From the NCBI GenBank assembly GCA_040079935.1, contig JBEBJI010000011.1, forward strand, positions 1-62,310: a stretch of DNA of 62,310 nt, in the 5' to 3' direction. The notes below the pieces were generated by a model. The model was not told the DNA's origin, made no database searches, and worked only from the letters and a program-made list of their open reading frames with translations. Shown here piece by piece: positions 25,997 to 32,952 of this stretch (position 1 is the stretch's first letter; every line of letters starts with the position of its first letter). The position numbers were made by a program, and so were the translations under genes. The DNA comes from Methylotenera_A sp040079935. Lineage in GTDB: Bacteria > Pseudomonadota > Gammaproteobacteria > Burkholderiales > Methylophilaceae.

Positions 25997-26566
25997 ATGG
26001 ATAAGTCACAAACTACAAAACCTTTGCTAATTGCTGCGGGTATTGCTTTTTTTATGCTACTCACGCGTGGCAGCCATACACTAACGCCTTTTGAGCTGCC
26101 AGATGCGAGTTTGGCATTGTTTCTTATTGGTGGTTTATTGTTAAGGCGTGCTGGTTGGTTTGCGGCGTTTTTTGTATTGGCAACGGTCATCGATTTTGGC
26201 GCAGCCGCGTTTGATCCAGCACAAGGCTTTTGCCTCACTAACGGCTACTGGGGTTTGATTCCTGCCTATGGTGCAATGTGGCTGGGTGGTTTGTATTTAA
26301 GCAAAAAAGATGCATTTGCCAATAAAAACATCGTAAGTTACGGCGCAGTGAGCATGCTCACAACATTTGTCGCGTTTGTCATTTCTACGCAAACTTATTA
26401 TTTGTTCTCCGGACGCTTTCCTGCAAAAGGTTTAATCGAATCTCTACAACATGGCTGGAACTACTTACCAAGCTGGATGGGCTTTGCCGCGATGTATTTT
26501 GCAATTATTTGGTTATCGGTTGCGCTTTGGCGTAGCGTTAAACCAGTGCAAACCTCAAAAGCCTAA
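25997..26566 (+). CDS. btuM: BtuM-type inner-membrane cobalamin transporter
   Basis: A 189-residue protein with about six hydrophobic segments. I chose the ATG at 25997, six nt after the GGAG at 25987-25990; the adjacent ATG at 25994 is also possible, while the longer frame overlaps btuB. The family, related to ECF-transporter S components but working without the ECF module, has a cobalt-coordinating cysteine in the loop after the second or third helix. Here Cys79 lies in GFCLTNGYWG, matching the position I recall for Thiobacillus denitrificans BtuM (Cys80). Position behind btuB and the B12 riboswitch agrees. The assignment is from pattern and context, not a search. Confidence 0.8.
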   Translation: MDKSQTTKPLLIAAGIAFFMLLTRGSHTLTPFELPDASLALFLIGGLLLRRAGWFAAFFVLATVIDFGAAAFDPAQGFCLTNGYWGLIPAYGAMWLGGLYLSKKDAFANKNIVSYGAVSMLTTFVAFVISTQTYYLFSGRFPAKGLIESLQHGWNYLPSWMGFAAMYFAIIWLSVALWRSVKPVQTSKA

Positions 26567-26568
26567 AA

Positions 26569-26778
26569 GTGGAGTTTGAATTAAAAGGTGAGTTTGTCGA
26601 GCTTTGCAACCTGCTTAAACTGACGGGAATTGCACAAAGCGGCGGCCAAGGCAAAATGATGGTGGCGGACGGAATTGTGAAAGTGGATGGTCAAATTGAG
26701 CTTAGAAAAACCGCAAAAATCCGTCACGGTCAAACTGTAGAATGCTTAGGAAATCTAATCAAAGTAATAAATAGTTAA
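26569..26778 (+). CDS. S4-domain RNA-binding protein, YbcJ type
   Basis: A 69-residue protein made of one S4 domain: FVELCNLLKLTGIAQSGGQGK, MMVADGIVKVDGQIELRKT, IRHGQTVECLG. It matches the YbcJ/RlbA-like small S4 proteins thought to bind structured RNA. The start is GTG at 26569, two bp after the btuM stop, so it is read from the B12-controlled transcript, although no link to cobalamin is known. Confidence 0.85.
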   Translation: MEFELKGEFVELCNLLKLTGIAQSGGQGKMMVADGIVKVDGQIELRKTAKIRHGQTVECLGNLIKVINS

Positions 26779-26806
26779 TATTAACTTAAATATTAGCTAA
26801 AAATAT

Positions 26807-26845
26807 ATGCCCTGCAGCCCAATATCCATGCGGCTTCCAGGGCAT
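26807..26845. repeat. Palindromic terminator-like element C (ATGGATATT loop family)
   Basis: Arms ATGCCCTG (26807-26814) and CAGGGCAT (26838-26845) enclose inner GCC/GGC pairs and the conserved AATATCCATGC core. GTGTTTTTAA follows. It sits between the convergent S4 gene and the lipoprotein gene, just before a separate ordinary terminator for the minus strand. Confidence 0.85.
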
Positions 26846-26882
26846 GTGTTTTTAATATTATATATGTGCCTTTTAAATAAAA

Positions 26883-26912
26883 AACCCGCAAAACCATTAA
26901 GCTTTGCGGGTT
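26883..26912 (-). terminator. Intrinsic terminator of the Ala-rich lipoprotein gene
   Basis: AACCCGCAAA (26883-26892) pairs with TTTGCGGGTT (26903-26912). On the minus strand the stem is followed by a T run (TTTTTTATTT). It lies 18 bp past the stop at 26931 and is a strong rho-independent terminator. Confidence 0.85.
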
Positions 26913-26930
26913 ATATTTTATAAAAACAAA

Positions 26931-27224
26931 TTATTTTGCTGCTTCTGCCGCTGCTGCGTCTTTTGCCGCTTGTATTGCATCAACCGCTTCTTCTTTGGCT
27001 TCTGCCGCAGCAGCAGAGGTTGCCGCTGCCGCATCTGATGCTGCATCAGTCACCGCACCTGCAGCCTCTGTTGTAGCAGTCGCAGCCGCGTCTTTAGTCG
27101 CCTCAACAGCTTCGCCCATTTCAGCTTTTGCGGCATCGGCCGCTTCTTCGGTTTTTTTGTTGCAGGCAACAGTCAATGTTGCTGCAACTAAACCTACTAA
27201 TAACACACGTAAAAATGTATTCAT
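26931..27224 (-). CDS. Small Ala/Glu/Lys-rich lipoprotein
   Basis: A 97-residue protein. A signal peptide ends in the lipobox LTVAC (Cys21), followed by NKKTEE and then a long low-complexity stretch of Ala with Glu, Asp, Lys and Thr (about 27-97), predicted to be one continuous helix. No catalytic motif is visible. Proteins of this composition are often abundant envelope spacers; a structural role is only a guess. It is 18 bp downstream of the LysM/BON gene on the same strand. Confidence 0.75.
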   Translation of the reverse strand: MNTFLRVLLVGLVAATLTVACNKKTEEAADAAKAEMGEAVEATKDAAATATTEAAGAVTDAASDAAAATSAAAAEAKEEAVDAIQAAKDAAAAEAAK

Positions 27225-27242
27225 ATCAAAACTCCTTAATGG

Positions 27243-27743
27243 TTACTGTGGTGGAATGCGAAGCATTTGACCTGGATAAATTTTATCTGGGTGGCTTAAC
27301 ATTGGTTTGTTCGCTTCAAAAATTTTCATGTACGCATTGGCGTTGCCATAATATTCTTTGGCTACTTTTGAAAGCGTATCGCCACGCACCACGGTGTAAA
27401 ATACTGGCTCTTCAGCTGGCTCAATCACACCAAGTTGATCTTGCACATGCTCCACGCCCGCCACATTGCCGCAACACAATAGAATTTTCTCTTTGGTAGC
27501 TTGGTCTTTCGCCATGCCTTGCACAATCACTGTGCCAGAAGCGCCATCAAAACCAATCGCCAAGCCGTCTGCGGTTAAGTTCATCTTTGCTACATAATTT
27601 GCAATTGCGTTTGCCGCCGCCTTGTTGGCCGCATCCACATTCACAGGTGTCGGGTTGGCTTTTGCTGCTACTTCGGTCGCCTTTGCCTCGCCAATACCAA
27701 ATAGTTTCTCTCCAGCTTCTTTAATAAATGAAAACATGCCCAT
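27243..27743 (-). CDS. kbp: BON-LysM protein (Kbp/YgaU-like)
   Basis: A 166-residue soluble protein without a signal peptide. An N-terminal segment MGMFSFIKEAGEKLFG is followed by a BON domain (about 40-105, with GLAIGFDGASGTVIVQG) and a C-terminal LysM domain (about 112-165, YTVVRGDTLSKVAKEYYGNAN ending KIYPGQMLRIP, here split). This arrangement and length match E. coli Kbp (YgaU), a potassium-binding protein. The symbol rests on this match; potassium binding has not been shown here. Confidence 0.88.
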   Translation of the reverse strand: MGMFSFIKEAGEKLFGIGEAKATEVAAKANPTPVNVDAANKAAANAIANYVAKMNLTADGLAIGFDGASGTVIVQGMAKDQATKEKILLCCGNVAGVEHVQDQLGVIEPAEEPVFYTVVRGDTLSKVAKEYYGNANAYMKIFEANKPMLSHPDKIYPGQMLRIPPQ

Positions 27744-27956
27744 AACGCTCTCCTTGTTAATTTTATTTGATTGTTGTAGCTAGATTTTTATTGAACAAAA
27801 GGCTAGCGATAAATTCAAGCCTGTGCATAGCATCATAGTGCAATTATTTTAATTTGACCACCTAAGTTTTTAATTTAATTGCATTGTCTTGTGCCAATAA
27901 ATGCTTAAGTTTGCTATAATGCGCGGCTTGCAAATAGTTATAAGCTATTTCACGTT

Positions 27957-28032
27957 GGCCGGATAGCTCAGTCGGTAGAGCAGCGGATTGAAAATCCGCG
28001 TGTCGCAGGTTCGATTCCCGCTCCGGCCACCA
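27957..28032 (+). tRNA. tRNA-Phe (GAA)
   Basis: A 76-nt cloverleaf running from GGCCGGA to TCCGGCC-ACCA. The acceptor arms pair fully, the D-arm is GCTCAGTCGGTAGAGC, the anticodon loop TTGAAAA gives GAA, and the T-loop is GGTTCGATTCC. CCA is encoded. A TATAAT box lies at 27915-27920. Its last 45 nt are the attachment site of the integrated element. Confidence 0.97.
27988..28032 (+). other. attL: 3' end of tRNA-Phe
   Basis: These 45 bp, from the anticodon loop to CCA, recur without mismatch at 35318-35362. The integrase stop lies 33 bp away, as expected for the int-proximal end of a tRNA-targeted element. The tRNA stays intact on this side. Confidence 0.95.
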
Positions 28033-28040
28033 GTATTTAG

Positions 28041-28066
28041 AAGCTCACAGAGATGTGGGCTTTTTT
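28041..28066 (+). terminator. Terminator after tRNA-Phe, within the element
   Basis: AAGCTCACA (28041-28049) pairs with TGTGGGCTT (28054-28062), one G-T pair, followed by TTTT. It is brought by the element and can end the tRNA transcript; it lies at the 3' end of the convergent integrase gene. Confidence 0.75.
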
Positions 28067-29087
28067 ATTTCTGATTCACCGTAGCTAAATCGTAGCCATC
28101 GAACACACTATCTAGTCGTTTTGCAGCAACAGCCAAGTGATCAGGTGCTAGGTGTGCATAACGCTCCACCATCGCCCCAGTTCTCCAGCCACCCAAACGT
28201 TGTAACTCATGCGTAGGTGTGCCAGCTTGTCGTTGCCACGTTGCCCAGGTATGCCTTAAATCGTGCCAGCGGAAATCTTCGATACCCGCTCGCTTTAAAG
28301 CATTACCCCATGCGCGTGTATTAGCAGCCTTTAGTGGTTTGCCTGCATAAGTAAACACTCTTGTTTCGTGTTTACCTATTTGGCGTTGTAACACACTGAT
28401 GGCTGTGTCATTTAGTGGCACTGCAATTGGCCTTTTGTTTTTGGAGTGCGTTGCCTTAACCCAAGCATGACGCAATTCAAAATTAACCTGGGACCATTCC
28501 AGCTCCAAGACGTTGCGCTGTCTTAGTCCTGTCGCTAATGCAAACATCACAGTTTCACGTTGATGTGCTGGCAACTCGACCATTAAGCATTTCACCTGCT
28601 CTAGGGTTAACGACCGTTCACGACTATTAGATTCTTTAAACAATCGAATCTTTGGCGCTTTATAAATCCATTCCCATTCATCTCTTGCTCGAATCAGAAT
28701 GGATCTGATTAGTGCCAAATAGCGATTGGTTGTGGCTTTACTCGCTTCTTTTAGCTTCACACTACGAATACGATCAATCACATCTTGATTGATTTGATTA
28801 AGCGTTAATTCACCCAAGTATTGGTGCATCCATACGAGTTTGCGCTTATCTTCGTGATGTGTAGCTTTATCAGAAGTTTCGTTCAGCCAACGCAGTACCG
28901 CTTCACGCCAATTGCGCTCAGGTTTTATCCCTAACCGCTCTTGTTGCCATAATTGCGCTTTTAACGTGTCATGATATTCCCGGGCTTTGGTTTTATCTTC
29001 AGTCCCAGTGCTGCGTTGTATTGTTCGTCCAAAGATGGTGATTTTGAGCCACCAGAGGGACGAGTCTTTACGTTTGTAGAGTGACAT
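28065..29087 (-). CDS. int: Tyrosine integrase of the tRNA-Phe element
   Basis: A site-specific recombinase of 340 residues. The N terminus MSLYKRKDSSLWWLKI is the usual arm-binding start; a core-binding domain spans about 55-150. The catalytic domain shows Arg in ATGLRQRNVLEL, WHDLRHTWATW (HxxR), LGGWRTGAMVERY with the nucleophile Tyr. An AAGGAAA site precedes the ATG at 29087, supporting this start even though it lies inside the upstream excisionase-like frame (127-bp overlap). The stop is 33 bp from attL. Confidence 0.95.
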   Translation of the reverse strand: MSLYKRKDSSLWWLKITIFGRTIQRSTGTEDKTKAREYHDTLKAQLWQQERLGIKPERNWREAVLRWLNETSDKATHHEDKRKLVWMHQYLGELTLNQINQDVIDRIRSVKLKEASKATTNRYLALIRSILIRARDEWEWIYKAPKIRLFKESNSRERSLTLEQVKCLMVELPAHQRETVMFALATGLRQRNVLELEWSQVNFELRHAWVKATHSKNKRPIAVPLNDTAISVLQRQIGKHETRVFTYAGKPLKAANTRAWGNALKRAGIEDFRWHDLRHTWATWQRQAGTPTHELQRLGGWRTGAMVERYAHLAPDHLAVAAKRLDSVFDGYDLATVNQK

Positions 29088-29284
29088 AATATTTCCTTTC
29101 GTTCACCCTGCAACGCCCGCCTCTGATATTGTGCTCTTATGTAGTCGATTAGGTCAACATCAATGAATACCCATCTTTTTCCTACCTTCGCTCCTTGAAT
29201 GTCGCCAGCAGCCGCCTTCATGGATAGCGTCACTGGATGAATTTTAAGGAAATCAGCCGCTTGTTGCAGAGTGAAAGTGTTCAT
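28961..29284 (-). CDS. Excisionase-like helix-turn-helix protein
   Basis: A 107-residue protein. Residues 1-50 are a MerR/excisionase-type winged helix: FTLQQAADFLKIHPVTLSMKA..., KVGKRWVFIDVDLIDYI. Such proteins direct excision or regulate integrase. The remaining roughly 45 residues (ERKEILCHSTNVKT...) have no recognisable fold and run out of frame across the start of int. The overlap is unusually long for bacteria. The protein follows the replication gene by about one base, so the three are co-transcribed. Confidence 0.85.
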   Translation of the reverse strand: MNTFTLQQAADFLKIHPVTLSMKAAAGDIQGAKVGKRWVFIDVDLIDYIRAQYQRRALQGERKEILCHSTNVKTRPSGGSKSPSLDEQYNAALGLKIKPKPGNIMTR

Positions 29285-29285
29285 T

Positions 29286-30401
29286 TTATTTTTTCACCTC
29301 TGGAATAGTCGGCATTTGTAAGCGTTTGGGTTTACCCTCTTTTTGCAGTTTTTTAACAACTTTTTCAGGGGAGCCTTCAACCTCCAGCATGACATTGACC
29401 AATCGTCCGTAAGCTATTGAGGCAAATTCAACCAAATGCTTATAAGATAGTTGTGTTTCTTTTTGCAGGGTTTTAATGCGGCACATTTCATCATGTATCC
29501 AAGATAAAGCCTTTGGGTAAGCACCTGCAACATATTTACCTGGGTCAATCAGCACATCCCAAGGAACAACGCGATCAACGTTATGCAATTCAACTTCTAT
29601 ACGCACCCAAGGATGAAATGGTTCACCGCACTGCATCCCTTTCTCATAAATTCTGAGCATTTTTCCATTTTCACGTTTACCAATGTATATGGTTCTTCCA
29701 GTACCATCTGGCGTAATCCAATTGCCATTTTGTCTGCAAGAAGGTTTATTGCCTCCATTAGTAAAGTTACCAGCTTTATACTGTTCAACCGCCCACTCAA
29801 TTGAGTGCACGCCTTCAAAATCATCAACAGCACCATCCCAGCGGGTAATCCTAGCACCATAGCCATCTCTAAGTAACTCAACCAATTTACGCCAATCAGA
29901 AATGGTGTGGCAAACCATCCCAGGTAACATGAGTAGTGCTGTATCTCGTTGCCCACCATAACAAAACTTTGCGCCATCATGGCCAAGATCAAATGACTTT
30001 TGATAGCCATTCATGCCCTTACCTCTACTTTTAATAGCTAAGAACTGTTCACCAACCACATTGGCAAATTCTTTTACAAATTTGGCCAGACTATGTTTTT
30101 CTAAGCTAAACGGAAATGTGCAATTTAAATAATCGGTAATTGCTGCATATCCAGGTGTGTGTCCTGAGGGTATCGGATGCGCAATTAAAACTGCCCTTTT
30201 ACCAACAACGGCCAACTCGTAACTTTCCGAGCCATCGGAATTGTGGCTATCGCTTAATCTTTCCCCCGGTATTACTACACCGGGAGATTCTGCGCTGCTA
30301 GCGTCCAGCGCGCCCTGCTGACGCAGGAACGCGCCGAACTTAGCAACGCTATCATTTAGTTGAATTATATTTTGTGAATTATTACTACCTGTACTACTCA
30401 T
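29286..30401 (-). CDS. Phage/plasmid replication initiation factor (Rep_trans type)
   Basis: About 371 residues from the ATG at 30401, which follows GGAG (rc of 30408-30416 region); the longer frame to 30491 has no ribosome site. It matches the replication-initiation-factor family used by filamentous-phage-like and rolling-circle elements: RITRWDGAVDDFEG, GRTIYIGKRENGKMLRIYEKG split around position 230-250, and WVRIEVELHN. It suggests that the element can replicate after excision. The origin is probably nearby, possibly in the 30402-30719 gap. Confidence 0.85.
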   Translation of the reverse strand: MSSTGSNNSQNIIQLNDSVAKFGAFLRQQGALDASSAESPGVVIPGERLSDSHNSDGSESYELAVVGKRAVLIAHPIPSGHTPGYAAITDYLNCTFPFSLEKHSLAKFVKEFANVVGEQFLAIKSRGKGMNGYQKSFDLGHDGAKFCYGGQRDTALLMLPGMVCHTISDWRKLVELLRDGYGARITRWDGAVDDFEGVHSIEWAVEQYKAGNFTNGGNKPSCRQNGNWITPDGTGRTIYIGKRENGKMLRIYEKGMQCGEPFHPWVRIEVELHNVDRVVPWDVLIDPGKYVAGAYPKALSWIHDEMCRIKTLQKETQLSYKHLVEFASIAYGRLVNVMLEVEGSPEKVVKKLQKEGKPKRLQMPTIPEVKK

Positions 30402-30719
30402 GAAGACTCCAATCGTATAAATTAACGAAAGAGTCTTATATGTGACAAAAAGTATATGACCCCATCGTTTGGTTAAAAACAATGAAGTCACAGGTGATCT
30501 ATGTTAGATATTACTAGCTTTACTGGAAGCTCTTATCCTGGCATTCTGGAAAGATTTCCCATGTGACGAGGTACATATTACAAATTAATTTTTAATTGTG
30601 CAACATGGGGGGGTGGACTTTTACATATTATCACCACTTTGAAACCCATATACTGCAATGATTCATTCTTTAAAACTAACAAACAACATCAAATCAGCGA
30701 GTTGTATAAAATATATAAA
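30402..30719. other. Gene-free stretch between the methyltransferase and replication genes
   Basis: About 320 bp without a credible gene. It holds the replication-gene leader, several short inverted repeats and a run of seven G within ACATGGGGGGGTGG (30603-30616). The location next to a rolling-circle-type Rep gene makes it the best place for an origin, but I cannot identify a nick site. A 22-codon frame at 30501 is too short to call. Confidence 0.35.
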
Positions 30720-31583
30720 TTAAGCAGCACACAGCTTTGCTGGGTTTTGTACCTCAGGAAGTATCAAATTCTCACTAAAAAACATTACCTCAGCTCCTTT
30801 GTACCTATTTTGCGCACTGTAATTAATCCCATAGGTAATTTTGGCTCGTGATTTATACATTTCATCAATTTCGGATGTGTGGTCATACGAAACAATCCAA
30901 TGTTGTTTTATTTCTTTTTGTACTAAGTCAGCTATGGCCATATGGTCACCGTGTTTATAGTGGTTTTCATAAAGCCCTTGGCCTTTGACATAGTAAGGGG
31001 GATCAAGATATACGAGTGTATTTTGAGGAAGGGTCGGCAATAATGTTTTAATTAATGCTGCAGCATCTAAATTGTAAAGTCTAATGCGATTCCGTAAGGC
31101 GGCAATTTTTTCTATTCTATTAATTAAAGAACTCTTATTAAATCGAGCATCTAATTTCCACTTGCCCTCTTGGTTTTTTCCACCTATTACACCACCTAGA
31201 AGTATCCCTGAGCGATTGGTTCGATTTAGAAAAAATGTTGAGAAGCCAACTTCAATTAAGCCATGGTTAGATGGATCATTTAATATGGCTTTCTGCTTGT
31301 ACCATTCATCCATAGTTACTTTAATATCACGTATATTTTTACAAAGCTCTTCTGGTTGATTGATAACGCTATGCCAAAAAGCGAATACAGCAGAATTTAA
31401 ATCGTTTAAATGTATGCATGATGCGTAGCCATCCGCCAACAAATTCAATGCTACCCCTGCCCCACCAGCATAGGGTTCCACGTAATGCCCATCTCGCAAG
31501 TTATTCTGTTCAAAAATAAGCTTTAGGTACGGTGTTAACTTACCCTTACCGCCTGGATACCTTAGTGGGGTATTAAATCTCAT
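30720..31583 (-). CDS. Dam/D12-class N6-adenine DNA methyltransferase
   Basis: A 287-residue D12-class enzyme. The SAM-binding motifs are PLRYPGGKGKL (6-16) and YVEPYAGGAGVALNLL (34-49), the catalytic motif is DPPYY (194-198), and FLNRTNRSGI (118-127) is typical of the Dam/DpnM branch. It overlaps the NurA-like gene by 4 bp, so it is translated together with it. Within the cassette it may mark host or element DNA so that the HerA-NurA machine does not attack it; alternatively it is an orphan phage-type methylase. The target sequence is unknown. Confidence 0.92.
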   Translation of the reverse strand: MRFNTPLRYPGGKGKLTPYLKLIFEQNNLRDGHYVEPYAGGAGVALNLLADGYASCIHLNDLNSAVFAFWHSVINQPEELCKNIRDIKVTMDEWYKQKAILNDPSNHGLIEVGFSTFFLNRTNRSGILLGGVIGGKNQEGKWKLDARFNKSSLINRIEKIAALRNRIRLYNLDAAALIKTLLPTLPQNTLVYLDPPYYVKGQGLYENHYKHGDHMAIADLVQKEIKQHWIVSYDHTSEIDEMYKSRAKITYGINYSAQNRYKGAEVMFFSENLILPEVQNPAKLCAA

Positions 31584-32950
31584 TTTTTCGAGAGTCCAGC
31601 CTTAGTTATGATGTCGAGCACTTTGCCCCCAGGCACAATACTAATTGATGCGTGGCGGTGAGCAAGCGCAACAGGCACAATTGCACTTTCATACAAATCA
31701 AGCTCAAAGTGTCGTATAAAGTCACATGCTCGCACAATGAGCGAACCGTAAGAATCAATCTTGATTTTTTGCTCTGAAAAGCGTTCACCACCATTATTGT
31801 CTTTGCTTACAGCCATGTATGGAATAGCAAAATTAAACATTCTGCCGCGTTCAGTTTTGAATAAGAAATCTTGTCCATAATAGGTTTCACTACCAAAATT
31901 AGCTGCAGGGGCTTCACTACCTTTTATGTACTCATTGCGATAGGCATCATCCAAAACACGAAAAGCACCTGCTGGTAGAAAACGTGAAATTAAGTTCGCA
32001 TGATCCATAACTTCTCCAGTCTTTTGGAGCCCTATCACAAGTAATGGCTCTAGTTTAAGTGCAGCAAGTCTAACGTTTACTTTGTATAGAAATTCCATTA
32101 TTCGCGCATGTAACTTAGCGGGTTGACCAAAAATTGCAAGTGGTCCATCCATGACAAATGCCATTTTTGATAATGCAGAAGTATCCGCGTCAAATACTTG
32201 CTTAATAAACGCTGCAAGAAGCAAATGCTCAACGCAATTCATCATTCGAGTTATCGCAACTGTATTGTCACCAAAATCTGAAACTCCTTCATGTAAGCGT
32301 AACCAATCAGTCATATAAACTGAGGCTTTACATGAATCGCATGTAGTCACTTGCTTTTCTGGCAAGAAAGTGAATAGTTGATTAGCCTTACATGATGGAC
32401 AAGAATCTATTTCAACTTTGTTATTATTGAGCGCTAGTAAAGTATTGGTAAGTACAAATTTATTCTGTCCTCCTCCCGCTCGATTCGCTCCTAATTGTAA
32501 GAATAACGCATGACGAAAACCGTCTTTAACGGTAGCAGCTCCTTGGAAACGTATGTTACTTCCAGGCAATGTATATGTGATGGGGGATGCATTACGATGT
32601 AACTCAGCAACTTTGAAGGGATCAACGAAGCGCGTCATAGGATCTATGAGCTCTGCATATTTATCCATTTGTATTAGTACATGGCTGACTTTAATGAACC
32701 CGATTTGGGTACTTGGTAATTTTTCACTAATTGGTTTATCACTCTTGCTGGCATCAGAAGCAATAACGTACTCCGGAAGTATTGGAGGATTATTAGCTGG
32801 TGCTTGAATAAAAGTTGAAGCTATAGCTTTGCCTTCATCGTCATTTGGCGGGCGCATGTATTCACAACCAGCCAAAAAAGCTTGTACATCTGGATTGCGC
32901 ACAAAATCAGAGTGCCCTCCTTTGCCTGCAGTTTCCCCGTTATAAGGCAT
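31580..32950 (-). CDS. NurA-like nuclease with inserted zinc ribbon
   Basis: A 456-residue protein, best read as a NurA-family nuclease partner of HerA. Support comes from an early ASDASKS (Asp66) motif, FVMDGPLAIF (Asp268) with the usual hydrophobic-D-G pattern, a QKTGEVMDHANLIS segment, and the C-terminal PVALAHRHASI (His431) typical of NurA active sites. Two CxxC pairs (CPSC 184-187, CDSC 204-207) form a zinc ribbon that is not part of minimal archaeal NurA. The gene starts 2 bp after herA ends, matching the obligate partnership. The family call is from motifs only and should be treated as probable. Confidence 0.75.
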   Translation of the reverse strand: MPYNGETAGKGGHSDFVRNPDVQAFLAGCEYMRPPNDDEGKAIASTFIQAPANNPPILPEYVIASDASKSDKPISEKLPSTQIGFIKVSHVLIQMDKYAELIDPMTRFVDPFKVAELHRNASPITYTLPGSNIRFQGAATVKDGFRHALFLQLGANRAGGGQNKFVLTNTLLALNNNKVEIDSCPSCKANQLFTFLPEKQVTTCDSCKASVYMTDWLRLHEGVSDFGDNTVAITRMMNCVEHLLLAAFIKQVFDADTSALSKMAFVMDGPLAIFGQPAKLHARIMEFLYKVNVRLAALKLEPLLVIGLQKTGEVMDHANLISRFLPAGAFRVLDDAYRNEYIKGSEAPAANFGSETYYGQDFLFKTERGRMFNFAIPYMAVSKDNNGGERFSEQKIKIDSYGSLIVRACDFIRHFELDLYESAIVPVALAHRHASISIVPGGKVLDIITKAGLSKK

Positions 32951-32952
32951 AG

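Noticed and set aside
30501..30569. 22-codon frame in the mobile element gap
   Set aside because: Too short, no homology recognised; region better viewed as leader or origin.
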